A stretch of 63,937 nt of DNA from Verrucomicrobiota bacterium (GCA_018239675.1 JAFEGX010000099.1:1-63937), one strand, 5' to 3'; positions 1 to 8,870 are shown, numbered from the stretch's first letter. Notes: a model not told the origin generated them from the letters alone. Made by a program: numbers and translations.

Positions 1-654
1 TGGACCCTTCCGCTCGTCACCGCCGCCGTCCTGCACGGCGTCGCTTTCTTCGGCCTTAATGCTCCCGCGAAGCTTCCGCCGCCAGATCCCGGCAGGGTGA
101 GGGTTGAGCCGTCCCCGGTCGCGCTGGTCGAAGAGGTTATTGAGATCCCAGAGAATGAAGCTGCCGGTCAGGGACCTTCGCGCCCGACGGTGGGTCCGCC
201 GCAGGCCGAGGACGTGGTGCGGGAGTTCAAGTCCGACGTTTGGATGGCGACGATCACACCCGACGTCATCACGCCGAACGCCGCGGTGGTCTTTGACCAC
301 TTGCCGCCGATGCGGATGGCACCTGGCATCGGTCCGGGGGCCGGCCCGGGCGGCGGTGTGGAGTCGGTGGATGGGCTGGATCGCGTCCCCCGGACGCGCC
401 TCCAGGCGTCGCCGGTCTATCCGTACGAGGCGCGCAAGGACGGCCGTGGCGGCGAGGTGATCGTGGCCTTCACGGTCGACGAGCAGGGGCGCGTGGTGAA
501 CCCCGTGGTCGTGCGCTCCACTGACCCGGCCTTCGAGGGGCCGACGCTGCGGGCCGTGGCCCGGTGGCGGTTCGAGCCCGGACGCAAGAATGGGCGCGTC
601 GTGCGGTTTCGTCTCGCGGTGCCCGTGCAGTTTGCGCTGAACGAGAATCAATAG
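1..654 (+). CDS. TonB-like energy transducer, 5' truncated by window edge
   Basis: The reading frame is open from base 1, so the gene starts upstream; 217 residues are visible. A hydrophobic stretch (LVTAAVLHGVAFFGL) lies at the very start, followed by a proline-rich periplasmic linker and, over the last ~85 residues, a TonB C-terminal domain (SPVYPYEAR ... GEVIVAFTVDEQGRV ... AVARWRFEPGRKNG). TonB proteins couple the inner-membrane proton gradient to outer-membrane receptors through ExbB/ExbD, which are not in view. The last 7 bases overlap the convergent gene that ends at 648. The fold assignment is firm; which receptor or process it energises cannot be told. Confidence 0.8.
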   Translation, partial: WTLPLVTAAVLHGVAFFGLNAPAKLPPPDPGRVRVEPSPVALVEEVIEIPENEAAGQGPSRPTVGPPQAEDVVREFKSDVWMATITPDVITPNAAVVFDHLPPMRMAPGIGPGAGPGGGVESVDGLDRVPRTRLQASPVYPYEARKDGRGGEVIVAFTVDEQGRVVNPVVVRSTDPAFEGPTLRAVARWRFEPGRKNGRVVRFRLAVPVQFALNENQ

Positions 655-1142
655 ACGGCGGAAATCCGGGCGGAGCCATTCGCGCGGCGACCAGGCGGCT
701 GGACCGGGTCGCCCACATGGCGGCCGATCAGTTGACTGCCCATCGGCGATGCCGGCGTGATCACGAGATAGCCCTGGCCGTCCAGCACTACCTCGACGCC
801 GCCGCCCTTCGGACAAACGTAATAACGGGTCGCGGTTCCGCGGCTGTCGCGCACCTCGACCACGGCGCCCAGCGTGACCGGGGAGCCATCCGCCGCGACG
901 CCCACCGGGAGCGAGGAAATCGCCGCCATGCTCGCCTCAAGTTCGGCCGCCTGGCGCGCCTGCCCTTCGGCGAGGTAGCCCGCCTCGATGCTGTGCGTGT
1001 CGTACTTGTTCTCCGGCCGGCTCTCCTCGCTGATCGCCTCGTCCCGCGCCAGGTTGGCGGCGCCGACCTGGGCGGAGTGGGCCGCGCGCAATTCGGCGAG
1101 CACGCGCTCGCGCAGCTGGTGCTTGTCGGGGACGGCGGACAT
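648..1142 (-). CDS. GreA/GreB-family-like protein
   Basis: 164 residues. The N-terminal half is charged and helical with a segment (ENKYDTHSIEAGYLAEGQAR) of the kind found in the coiled coil of Gre-like factors. The C-terminal half (GSPVTLGAVVEV ... YYVCPKGGGVEV ... SPMGSQLIGRHVGD) looks like the GreA/GreB C-terminal domain that docks on RNA polymerase. I chose the ATG at 1142 because its A is also the last base of the upstream thioesterase stop (TGATG), which suggests translational coupling. An upstream ATG at 1199 would lengthen it by 19 residues inside the thioesterase gene. It may modulate transcription elongation, but it is shorter in the coiled coil than true GreA, so its role is uncertain. 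Confidence 0.6.
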   Translation of the reverse strand: MSAVPDKHQLRERVLAELRAAHSAQVGAANLARDEAISEESRPENKYDTHSIEAGYLAEGQARQAAELEASMAAISSLPVGVAADGSPVTLGAVVEVRDSRGTATRYYVCPKGGGVEVVLDGQGYLVITPASPMGSQLIGRHVGDPVQPPGRRANGSARISAVY

Positions 1143-1615
1143 CACCAGCGATGGTAGGCGGGATGGCCCGGCTTCACGGCGACGAAAGTGCCGGAACACG
1201 TGGCGCAGAGCTGACCCCCGGAAGTGAGGGTGCCCTCCACGCGGGCGCGGTCGGTGCCCGCCTCCACGACCCGCGCTTCCAGCCGCAGCGGAGCGTCGGT
1301 CGGGGTGGGGCGCTGGAGCTTGATCGCGTAACTGGCGGTCACCGTGCAGGGCGGCTTCTCGAGGCCGTCGCGCTGCATCAGGTGCCAGGTGGCGGCCCAG
1401 TTGCAGTGGCAGTCCAGGAGGGCCCCGACGATGCCGCCATTCAGGACGCCGGGAAAGGCGGCGTGATGGGCGCCGGGCGACCAGTCCGCGACCACGCTGC
1501 CATCGGGCCGGGCGAAGCTGCGGATCCTTAGGCCGCTGGCGTTGGCGGGCCCGCAGCCAAAACAGATGCTGGCCGGTGAATAGCGTTCTTGCAGGCTCGG
1601 CGCGGAATCGCTCAT
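1142..1615 (-). CDS. PaaI-type hotdog-fold thioesterase
   Basis: 157 residues, the usual length of a single hotdog domain. The motif NGGIVGALLDCHCNWAA matches the GG-x-(A/V)-x-LLD region that forms the central helix and active site of the 4HBT/PaaI family, which hydrolyses acyl-CoA thioesters. A CFGCGPANASGLRI segment near the N terminus is typical of a subgroup of these proteins. It starts 125 bases from the divergent ParA-type gene and is coupled by one base to the downstream Gre-like gene. The acyl substrate cannot be predicted. Confidence 0.75.
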   Translation of the reverse strand: MSDSAPSLQERYSPASICFGCGPANASGLRIRSFARPDGSVVADWSPGAHHAAFPGVLNGGIVGALLDCHCNWAATWHLMQRDGLEKPPCTVTASYAIKLQRPTPTDAPLRLEARVVEAGTDRARVEGTLTSGGQLCATCSGTFVAVKPGHPAYHRW

Positions 1616-1740
1616 TCTTCTGGGGCGGGAAGTGGTGCTAAGATTTCGTCAAAGACTCCCAAGTGTTTTTGGCTGGCAGAGTGTAAAACTAGGCGCATCT
1701 TGACGATCTACCGTCAATCTTTGTCAACGAAGCATCCTGA

Positions 1741-2643
1741 ATGGCGCGCAAAATTTCATTCCTGAACTACAAGGGCGGCGTGGGTAAGACCTCGCTGATC
1801 GTCAACACCGCCGCCTGCCTTGCGAAGCTCGGCAAGCGCGTGCTTTTGTTCGACTTCGACACCCAGTCCAACAGCAGCATCTGGCTGCTGCGGCTCGAGC
1901 GCTGGAACAAGATCAATGCGAGCGGCGAGGGCGCGTTCTTCTCCATCTTCGACCCGGGCCGCGCCCGCGTGAAGGATCTCGTGATCAAGGATGTCGTCGA
2001 GGACAAGAACGGCCAGAAGGCGCTGCCCGGCCTCGACCTCGTGCCGACCACGTTCAACCTCGTCGACCTCGAGAGCGAGTTCGAGGGCGACCCGAAGCGT
2101 CCGCCCTACGTGGTCTTCCAGGAGCAGCTCGCGGAGATCGAGAATAACTACGACTTCATCCTCTTCGACTGCCCGCCGAACATCCTGCGCGCGTCGCAGT
2201 GCGGCGTGTTCGTGTCGAACGAGATCTACGTGCCGTCGAACCCGGACGCGCTCAGCCTCATCGGTTTCACGCTGCTCGTGGAGAAGCTCGGCAAGTTCCA
2301 CCAGCTCTCGGCCTCGTTCCGCACGGCCTCGATGGGCGTGCCGGCCCAGGTGCAGGGCGTGATCTTCAACTCGATCAAGACCGGCGTCGACATCGAGGTC
2401 CCGAAGATGCGGATGCAGCTTCGAATGAATCAATTCCGGACCGCCAAGCGCGTCGCCGCGAACGCCAAGATTTTCGATACCCAGATTCGCGACGCCATGA
2501 TCGTGCGCCGGGCCGTCACGCTCGGCCTCCCGGTGCTGCTGGTCAGCCAGGAGGGCCCCGATGCCGCCGCGGCCGGCACGTCCGACAACGTCGTGAGCGA
2601 CTATCGCAAGCTGGCGCAGGAGATCGTGCGCCACACCCCCTGA
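1741..2643 (+). CDS. ParA/MinD-superfamily positioning ATPase
   Basis: 300 residues. The deviant Walker A motif with signature lysine (NYKGGVGKTSLIVN) lies at about residues 9-22, the A' region is LLFDFDTQSNSS, and the Walker B-like segment is FILFDCPPN. These define ParA-type ATPases, which dimerise on ATP and position plasmids, chromosomes or protein cargo on the nucleoid or membrane. There is no N-terminal DNA-binding extension and no ParB or parS site nearby, so a role in chromosome partition is not supported. It heads a tight operon with an unknown 281-residue protein 14 bases downstream and then a coiled-coil protein, which suggests cargo positioning. The partner and cargo are unknown. 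Confidence 0.8.
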   Translation: MARKISFLNYKGGVGKTSLIVNTAACLAKLGKRVLLFDFDTQSNSSIWLLRLERWNKINASGEGAFFSIFDPGRARVKDLVIKDVVEDKNGQKALPGLDLVPTTFNLVDLESEFEGDPKRPPYVVFQEQLAEIENNYDFILFDCPPNILRASQCGVFVSNEIYVPSNPDALSLIGFTLLVEKLGKFHQLSASFRTASMGVPAQVQGVIFNSIKTGVDIEVPKMRMQLRMNQFRTAKRVAANAKIFDTQIRDAMIVRRAVTLGLPVLLVSQEGPDAAAAGTSDNVVSDYRKLAQEIVRHTP

Positions 2644-2657
2644 GCTTTCCACCCGCC

Positions 2658-3503
2658 ATGTCCGACTCCCCCACCAAGTACACCGCCAAAGACTGGGATG
2701 AAGTCCGCGCCGCGTTCGCGTCCTCCATCATGGTCAAGACCCCGCTCAGCAGCCTGGCCCAGAATCTCGACGGCCCGGACTGGCCGGTGAAGGGCAAGGA
2801 CGAGACCCCCGCGGCCTACATTGACCTCGGGTATGACGAGATGGTGACGATGCTCACGATGAAGGGCATGGCGGCCGGCAAGGCCGACTTCCTCATCTCG
2901 CTCCTGAAGGAGACGCTCGCGTTCGACAATCCGTTCGGCGACATGGTCGAGCAGGCGCAGGCCTCGTCGGCCAAGGACAACCAGCTCCTCAAGAACCTGG
3001 CCAAGCTCGGGATCGCGGAACCGTTCCCGATCGAACTCACCGCGCTCAGCGACGACACGAAGGAGTTCTGCAAGCTCGAGAAGCTGTCGACGCTCGGCGA
3101 ATTCTGCGTCTTCGCGCAGGACATGTCGCAGAACGTGATCGTGGGCGGCGACTTTCGCCGGCTCCTCAACGCGCTCTCGCACATCGACGAGGACACGCTC
3201 ACCGAGCTGCTGCCGTTCCGGAAGGGCACCCGCGGCCTGCAGCTCCTCGAGGCCCTGGTGCAGCTGTCGCGGAGCGCCTCGCCCGCCGCCCGCGCGCCGA
3301 AGGTGGCCGAGTGGTTCAAGGCGGACCTCGCGGCCCTCCAGAAGGACCTCAGCTCGGGCGGCTCGCTGACCCGCCACCTGGTGGTCCTTGGCAACCCGGA
3401 CGCGGAGAAGCGCGCGACCGAGATGTATTACCTCGTCACCACCGGCAAGACTGCGAAGAAGGGCGGACTTTTTGGTTCGCTTGGCCGCCTTTTCGGGAAA
3501 TAG
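2658..3503 (+). CDS. Hypothetical protein in ParA operon
   Basis: 281 residues, beginning MSDSPTKYTAKDWDEVRAAF. I recognise no domain. The composition suggests a mainly alpha-helical soluble protein rich in Leu, Ala, Lys and Asp, with no signal peptide or membrane segment, ending in a glycine/phenylalanine/lysine-rich tail (KKGGLFGSLGRLFGK). It lies 14 bases after the ParA-type gene and 12 bases before the coiled-coil gene, so all three are probably co-translated. By analogy with other ParA systems it could be the ATPase-stimulating or cargo-linking partner, but that is inference from position only. Confidence 0.8.
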   Translation: MSDSPTKYTAKDWDEVRAAFASSIMVKTPLSSLAQNLDGPDWPVKGKDETPAAYIDLGYDEMVTMLTMKGMAAGKADFLISLLKETLAFDNPFGDMVEQAQASSAKDNQLLKNLAKLGIAEPFPIELTALSDDTKEFCKLEKLSTLGEFCVFAQDMSQNVIVGGDFRRLLNALSHIDEDTLTELLPFRKGTRGLQLLEALVQLSRSASPAARAPKVAEWFKADLAALQKDLSSGGSLTRHLVVLGNPDAEKRATEMYYLVTTGKTAKKGGLFGSLGRLFGK

Positions 3504-3515
3504 TCAGGGCCAGCC

Positions 3516-4307
3516 ATGCCTGACGCACCTGCTCCCGGCGCCGTACCCGCACCCGTTCCGAAGCCTTTCCAGACCCCGGCCCCCGGGGGAGTGAAGGCTC
3601 CGGTGCCGCCGCCCGGAGCGATCAAGTTTCCGGTCCACACCAGCAGCGGACCGAAGCCCCTGGTGCTCCGCCGCCGCCGGGGCCTGACCCATTCGCCGTT
3701 CGAGATCTCCGAGGCGTCCACCGCCGCGCGGGAGACCATCCGCGCCGTCGTCGAGGCCACGCGCTCGCCGTTTCCCGGCGGCGGCGGCCAGCCGCTCGAC
3801 GGCGCCCGGGCGGCCGAGCTCGAGCGCTCGCTCCGCCTGCTCGAGGCTTCGCTGGCGGACCGCGAGCGCACCATTGCCGAGATGGAGATCCGCCTGGCGG
3901 ACCGCGAACGCGACCTGGCGGAGACCGAGGCGCTGCTGGTGGCCCGCGAGCAGCTCCTCGCCGCCTCCCGTCGCGCGGTTCCCGCCAAGGAGGTCAGTCC
4001 GGAGGAGCAGGCGGCCCTCGAGAAGCTGCGGGCCGAGCTGGAGCGCCAGGAACAGGCGCTGAAGGAGGGCCAGCAGGGCCTCCGCGAGCGCGAGCAGTTC
4101 CTCGACGAGGCCGAGACCAAGCTGTTTGAGAAGGTCCAGGCCCAGCAGGAGAAGGAGACCGAGCTCGAGCAGCGCGAGGAGGATCTCCGCACCCGGAGCC
4201 GCGAGCTGCGAGAGCGGCTCGCCCAGATCGACCCGGCGGCCGCGGCCGCCCTCAAGGAAGAGAAGGAACGCGCCGCCCGGGTGGCCGCCGACGAGTTCAA
4301 TACGTGA
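3516..4307 (+). CDS. Proline-rich / coiled-coil protein in ParA operon
   Basis: 263 residues. The first ~50 are Pro/Ala/Gly-rich (APGAVPAPVPKPFQTPAPGG), then comes a basic patch (LVLRRRRGL). From about residue 95 to the end there is a long, highly charged Glu/Arg/Leu coiled coil made of repeated units such as LADRERTIAEME and LADRERDLAETE. It is the third gene of the ParA operon. Long coiled coils next to ParA-type ATPases are a known arrangement for polarity or cargo scaffolds. No other domain is recognisable. Low-complexity composition makes homology calls unsafe. Confidence 0.75.
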   Translation: MPDAPAPGAVPAPVPKPFQTPAPGGVKAPVPPPGAIKFPVHTSSGPKPLVLRRRRGLTHSPFEISEASTAARETIRAVVEATRSPFPGGGGQPLDGARAAELERSLRLLEASLADRERTIAEMEIRLADRERDLAETEALLVAREQLLAASRRAVPAKEVSPEEQAALEKLRAELERQEQALKEGQQGLREREQFLDEAETKLFEKVQAQQEKETELEQREEDLRTRSRELRERLAQIDPAAAAALKEEKERAARVAADEFNT

Positions 4308-4429
4308 CGCCCCCGGCCGGTCGCCGGGCGGAATCTCAGGGGTTGACCTCGCCCGGGCCGCCCCCAGATGCTTTTTTGAAACCTTTCCCGACTTTGGCCG
4401 TCCCAGTCTCCTTGCCCATACCCACTTAC

Positions 4430-5611
4430 ATGAGAATCATCCGCCTGGCGTCCGCCGCAATCGCCGTCTTTTCCGGTCTGGTGGCGCTGCACGCTCAGGA
4501 AGAGGGTGGCGATCCCCGGGACGAGATCATCACGGACTTCGGCCTCGACGAGTACATCTACACCCCGAAGATGACGCTCCGCCTCGGCATGCGGCAGCTC
4601 TCGGGCGACAAGACCTCCTTCAGCGGCAAGGGGACGGTGTCCTCCGGTGACCTGCTCTCGGATTACACTTCGGCCGGCCTGATCCGCTACTATCACGACG
4701 GCGCCGTCTTCAAGGACACCCGCAAGATCACGGACTCCGACGGCAACACCGCCCCGGTCAATCCCGACGGCTACACCAATTCGTGGAGCTACAACTTCCT
4801 CGGACAGATCCAGGACGACGGCACGATGGCTTTCCACGGCTATTCCGCCGCGATCGCCGATCCCGGCACTCTCGGTCAAAACGGCGACTCCAGCTACGGG
4901 GTCGAGGTGGTGGTCTCGCGGGACATGAAGCAGCTGACCAAGAAGCTCTCCTGGACCCTGTTCATGGGCATGAGCCTGAACCAGGTCAAAGCCACCAAGA
5001 AGGCCGACCTGGCCGCCACGCTCACGACCACGACCGATTACTATTCGCTGAACGGTCAGACGCCGCCGGCGCCCCCGTACCTGGCCCCGTCGTCCGGCGT
5101 GACCGCCGTGCAGAATCCCGACGGCAGCTACACGACCGTGTCGACCGACACGACGACGCTGCTGGGCGCCACGCCGCTCGGCCGGATCGTCACGACCAGC
5201 CCGGGCATCGTCACCAACAGCTGGCGGGTGCGCGCCGGCTACTTCACGTTCCGCGTCGGCCCGTCGCTCACGTACAATTTCACGGAAAAGTTCAAGGCCA
5301 CGGCCAGCGTGGGCGGCGCCCTCGTGTTCGTGGGCTCGAACTACACGGTGATCGAGGATTTTAAGCCCGAGGTCGGCGACGACGTCGTGAAGACCGAGTC
5401 GGATTCCACCGAGCGCGTGCTGCCCGGCTTCTACGCCGATGCCACGCTCGAGTATGACCTGACCGAGCGGGCCGGCGCCTATGCCGGCGCGTTCTTCCAG
5501 GACACCGGCAGCTACGACCAGACGATCAGCTCGACCGATTCGAACTACGCGACGCGGGTGGACCTGTCGCGCCTGCAGGGTCTCCGGCTCGGCATGAACA
5601 TCCGGTTCTGA
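4430..5611 (+). CDS. Outer-membrane beta-barrel-like protein
   Basis: 393 residues from the ATG at 4430, which opens directly on a signal peptide (MRIIRLASAAIAVFSGLVALHAQ). The reading frame is open upstream to 4304, but that stretch has no signal character. The mature part is rich in alternating polar/aromatic strands, Gly, Thr and Tyr, and it ends with a strand finishing in phenylalanine (LRLGMNIRF), the usual outer-membrane insertion signal recognised by BamA. No porin subfamily is recognisable. It follows the ParA operon by 122 bases; a functional link is not shown. Confidence 0.75.
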   Translation: MRIIRLASAAIAVFSGLVALHAQEEGGDPRDEIITDFGLDEYIYTPKMTLRLGMRQLSGDKTSFSGKGTVSSGDLLSDYTSAGLIRYYHDGAVFKDTRKITDSDGNTAPVNPDGYTNSWSYNFLGQIQDDGTMAFHGYSAAIADPGTLGQNGDSSYGVEVVVSRDMKQLTKKLSWTLFMGMSLNQVKATKKADLAATLTTTTDYYSLNGQTPPAPPYLAPSSGVTAVQNPDGSYTTVSTDTTTLLGATPLGRIVTTSPGIVTNSWRVRAGYFTFRVGPSLTYNFTEKFKATASVGGALVFVGSNYTVIEDFKPEVGDDVVKTESDSTERVLPGFYADATLEYDLTERAGAYAGAFFQDTGSYDQTISSTDSNYATRVDLSRLQGLRLGMNIRF

Positions 5612-5652
5612 GCGGGGCGCGCCCGTTCGTGCTTTCCAAGCAGGCGCCCCGC
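5612..5652 (+). terminator. GC-rich hairpin after the barrel gene (possible terminator)
   Basis: A perfect 9-bp stem, GCGGGGCGC (5612-5620) pairing with GCGCCCCGC (5644-5652), encloses a 23-base loop immediately after the TGA of the barrel gene. Only a short T run (ATTTG) follows, so it is a weak candidate for intrinsic termination before the MFS gene. Confidence 0.4.
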
Positions 5653-5669
5653 GGATTTGCTCGGCGGCC

Positions 5670-6935
5670 GTGACCAACGGCGAGAAACCACTCTGGCCCG
5701 TCGCCACGCTGGCGGTCCTGACCGGGCTGAACCTGCTCGACTATCTCGACCGGCAACTCCTGGCCGCCGTCCTGCCCGCGCTGCAGGGAGAGCTGCATTT
5801 GGGCGACGAGCAGGCCGGGAATATCGCCACGGCGTTCATGCTGGGGTATTTCCTCACCGCCCCGGTCTTCGGCTGGCTGGGCGACCGGCTGTCACGCACG
5901 TGGCTGATCGGCGGCGGCGTGTTTGTCTGGAGTCTCGGCACGCTTCTCTCCGGCCACACCAGCGTCTATTGGGCGCTGCTGCTATTTCGGATACTGGTCG
6001 GCTTCGGCGAGGCCAGCTTCGGCACGATCAGCCCGGGCTGGATCGCCGACCTGTTCCCGTCTTGGCGCCGCAATAACGCCATCACGATCTTCTATCTCGC
6101 GATCCCGGTGGGTTCGGCGCTGGGCTACCTGATGGGTGGATTCATGGCCGTGCACTTCGGCTGGCGATCCGCCTTCCTCTGGGCGGGCTACCCTGGGCTG
6201 CTGCTGGCGTTCTCGCTCTTCTTCCTCCGGGAACCGGAGCGGGGCGCGAGCGATCGCCAGGAGGGTTATCCCGCGCCCGTCCCGGCCGTCGTCGCCGAGC
6301 CGGTGGGCTGGCGGGTGTACCTCGATCTGTTCAAATACCGGGGCTACGTGCTCGTCGTGGCCGGCTACGTCGCGCAGACATTTGCCATGGGCGGGTTTTC
6401 GCTCTGGGCACCCTCGTTTCTGCACCGCATCCATCATCTGCCCCTTGACCGGGCCGGGTTCTTCTTCAGCGCCGCGCTGGCCGCGACCGGACTGTTTGCG
6501 ACGCTCATCGGCGGTTTCTGGGCGACGCGCTGGCAGCGGCGCACCGGCTCAGGCTACGCTTGGCTGCTCGCGCTCAGTGCCTCGCTGGCCGCGCCCGCGG
6601 CCTTCCTGGCCTTCACCCTCGACGATCTGGCGTGGGCCAAGGTCGCGCTGGTCGGGACCATGTTCCTGCTCTTTTTCTCCACGGGTCCGGTCAACACCCT
6701 GATCCTGGAAACCGTGCCGGTGACCATGCGCGCCAGCGCGATGGCGGCGTCGATCTTCTCCATCCATCTGCTGGGCGACCTCTGGTCGCCGAAGTTCGTC
6801 GGCTACCTCTCCGATCGCTGGGGCGACCTGCGCCAGGCGGTGCTGTGTGCGCTGCCCGGCGCCCTCGTGGTATCCGCCGTGTGCTGGGGGCTGCTGGTCG
6901 TGCATGTGCGCCGCACTCGCGCGCCGGCCGGATAA
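5670..6935 (+). CDS. MFS transporter, Spinster-like
   Basis: 421 residues with about twelve hydrophobic membrane segments, a standard MFS length. An MFS motif-A-like loop (GWLGDRLSRTWLIG) follows the second helix, and the N terminus has the LLDYLDRQLLAAVLPAL pattern seen in the Spinster/sialate/hexuronate-type subfamilies. The substrate is not predictable. The start is a GTG at 5670. Spacing to the upstream barrel gene is 58 bases with a hairpin between them, so it may be an independent unit. Confidence 0.8.
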   Translation: MTNGEKPLWPVATLAVLTGLNLLDYLDRQLLAAVLPALQGELHLGDEQAGNIATAFMLGYFLTAPVFGWLGDRLSRTWLIGGGVFVWSLGTLLSGHTSVYWALLLFRILVGFGEASFGTISPGWIADLFPSWRRNNAITIFYLAIPVGSALGYLMGGFMAVHFGWRSAFLWAGYPGLLLAFSLFFLREPERGASDRQEGYPAPVPAVVAEPVGWRVYLDLFKYRGYVLVVAGYVAQTFAMGGFSLWAPSFLHRIHHLPLDRAGFFFSAALAATGLFATLIGGFWATRWQRRTGSGYAWLLALSASLAAPAAFLAFTLDDLAWAKVALVGTMFLLFFSTGPVNTLILETVPVTMRASAMAASIFSIHLLGDLWSPKFVGYLSDRWGDLRQAVLCALPGALVVSAVCWGLLVVHVRRTRAPAG

Positions 6936-7056
6936 CGCATTCCAGTCTGGGTGGGCGCCACCGAGACCACCGAACCGATGCCGAAGGCACGGCGTCAGAG
7001 CGATCGAATCCCTCGGGCTTTCGCCTTAGCAGGTCGCAACGCGCTGACGACGGGTT

Positions 7057-7086
7057 CTTGCGCCTCTTGCGCCTCCCTGCGGCGAC
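7057..7086. repeat. Half copy of the TAGCCGCAA/GAGGCGCAAAAA repeat family
   Basis: The sequence CTTGCGCCTCTTGCGCCTCC followed by CTGCGGCGAC resembles one arm of the longer inverted repeats at 20217-20360 and 62097-62245. It lies just past the stop codon of the minus-strand ispH gene in the 169-base gap to the MFS gene. The matching second arm is too degraded for me to define. Confidence 0.45.
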
Positions 7087-7104
7087 AATTCGTGCTTGAT
7101 TGCT

Positions 7105-8820
7105 CTAGCCGCCGAGGTCGTGCAGCACGTCCTCCATCCGCCTTAGCTTGTCGGCCGGGAAGAACCCGTTGATGCGCGTGATCACCTGCTGGATGATGCC
7201 GTCGGGACAACTGGCGCCGCCGGTGATGAGGACGCGCTTCGGGCCGGTGGCGTCCGACCAGAGCGGCCGGGTTTCCAGGCGGCCGGCGCCGCTGCCGACA
7301 TAGACGTAGTGGGCCACCTCGGCGGGCGAACGGATGCTCGACTCCGACTGGATAAAAAACGCCTTGGGTCCGAGCTTCAGCTCGCAGAGGCGGAACAACT
7401 GGTAGGTGTTGGACGAGTTGCGGCCGCCAATCACGAACGCGGCGTCCAGCGGCTCCGCCAGGGCCCGGCTCAGCGCATCCTGGTTGACCTGCGTGGCGTA
7501 GCACAGCGTGTCGCGCTTCGCGCTGCCGCCCACCCGGGTCTCGTCGCCAAACCGATTGCGGTAGACGGCCCGCAGGTGGTCGAGGATGCCCAGGGTTTCG
7601 TTCATCAGGAGCGTGGTCTGGTTCACGACTGCCACGCGGCCGAGATGGTGCGCGACGCTGAATCCCGGGGTGTGCCGGCCGGCAAACAGCTCGTCAAAGC
7701 GCGCCTGGGTGGCGGCGTCCGTGTGCCCAACCAGTTCGCCCAGCTGGCGGGCCTCGTCCAGGTTCCGGACAATTACCGCGGGCGCCCAGCGGCGGGTGTT
7801 CGAGAAGGTTGCCTTCGTCTCCTCGTGCTCGCGCTTGCCGTGGATGATGACGGTGTAGCCCTCGCGGCCGTAGGCGCGGGCCGCCTTCCAGACTTTTTCC
7901 ACCAGCATGCACGTCGCGTCGTAGTGGTAGACCGCGATGCCTTTCCGCACCAGCCGCCGCTTGTCCTCGTCGGTGGCGCCGAAGGCCGGGATGATCACGA
8001 TGTCGTCGGGCGTCAGCGTGTCCCAAAGCGTCGGCTCGCCCGGGGCCTCGCGCGCCAGCCGGCCGTCGCTGGCGTACGGCTCGCCCTTGTCGGTCTGCAG
8101 GTACCGGAGCCCGCGCCGCAGGAGGTCCTCGTTGACGAACGGATTGTGGATCAGCTCCGAAAGCATGAACACCCGGCGGCCGGGATTCTCGGCGAGCGTC
8201 TCATAGGCCCGCTCGATGGCGTTCTTCACGCCTAGGCAGAAGCCGAAGTGGCTCGGGATCACATACTGGACCGCCCCGAAGTCCAGCACGACGGGCGCGG
8301 CTGCCGATCGCTCGTGCTGGCGGGCCAGCGCCTTGATGGCCGAGCAGAGCTGCGACTGGTAGAGCGCGCCGGCCAGCGCATCCTGTCCGTAAATGGCCAC
8401 GTTCCGCTCCTGCGCCGGCCGGAACTTGTAGATAAAGTCGTTCTCGCCGAGGTGAAGGTAGGGAATTTCCACCAAGTAGGGATCCAACTCCCGCAACAGT
8501 CCGGCCAGGGTCTGGGTCAGCTCCGCGGTTCTGGCCGCCAAGGCATCCAGGGAAAGAAAAACAAGGTCGGCCGTCGCCGGCGGGTCGGAGACCTGTGTGA
8601 ACGAGGTGGTGTACGGGGTCCCGTCGAGGGCCGCCGTGAAAAACTCGGCTGGCGGCAGGTGCCGGGCGAAGCCGGCGGCGAGCGCGGCGGTCGCCTCGGC
8701 CGGCGTCGCGCCCTGGAAGGCCACGTCCAGCCGGCGGCCGTCGCTCCGCACGGCGAGCTGGTTGCCCGCATTGAAGGCGAGGATCGCAAAACGGGTGGGG
8801 GGCTCCACGGCCAGGGACAT
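7105..8820 (-). CDS. ispH: 4-hydroxy-3-methylbut-2-enyl diphosphate reductase (IspH/LytB), long form
   Basis: 571 residues. IspH is the iron-sulfur enzyme that makes IPP and DMAPP in the last step of the MEP isoprenoid pathway. The three cluster cysteines are visible in FGFCLGVKNA (about C195), DATCMLVEKVW (about C304) and GGASCPDGI (about C538), with the HGKREHEET loop and the GGRNSSNT substrate motif between them. Ordinary IspH starts a few residues before the first cysteine; here about 185 extra N-terminal residues precede it, with no recognisable domain. It is the last gene of a minus-strand run and starts 50 bases after the RES toxin gene. Confidence 0.88.
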   Translation of the reverse strand: MSLAVEPPTRFAILAFNAGNQLAVRSDGRRLDVAFQGATPAEATAALAAGFARHLPPAEFFTAALDGTPYTTSFTQVSDPPATADLVFLSLDALAARTAELTQTLAGLLRELDPYLVEIPYLHLGENDFIYKFRPAQERNVAIYGQDALAGALYQSQLCSAIKALARQHERSAAAPVVLDFGAVQYVIPSHFGFCLGVKNAIERAYETLAENPGRRVFMLSELIHNPFVNEDLLRRGLRYLQTDKGEPYASDGRLAREAPGEPTLWDTLTPDDIVIIPAFGATDEDKRRLVRKGIAVYHYDATCMLVEKVWKAARAYGREGYTVIIHGKREHEETKATFSNTRRWAPAVIVRNLDEARQLGELVGHTDAATQARFDELFAGRHTPGFSVAHHLGRVAVVNQTTLLMNETLGILDHLRAVYRNRFGDETRVGGSAKRDTLCYATQVNQDALSRALAEPLDAAFVIGGRNSSNTYQLFRLCELKLGPKAFFIQSESSIRSPAEVAHYVYVGSGAGRLETRPLWSDATGPKRVLITGGASCPDGIIQQVITRINGFFPADKLRRMEDVLHDLGG

Positions 8821-8870
8821 GCCGCCAAGGTGGTGGGGTCCGCGGTCCGCGGCAAGGGCAAGGCGCTGGT

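Noticed and set aside
1741..2643. Chromosomal parA of a parABS system
   Set aside because: No parB gene or parS-like palindrome lies nearby and the operon partners are unrelated to ParB.
3428..5707. A 759-codon open frame on the minus strand
   Set aside because: It lies antisense to the coiled-coil and barrel genes and has Arg/Ser-rich composition typical of a shadow frame in high-GC DNA.
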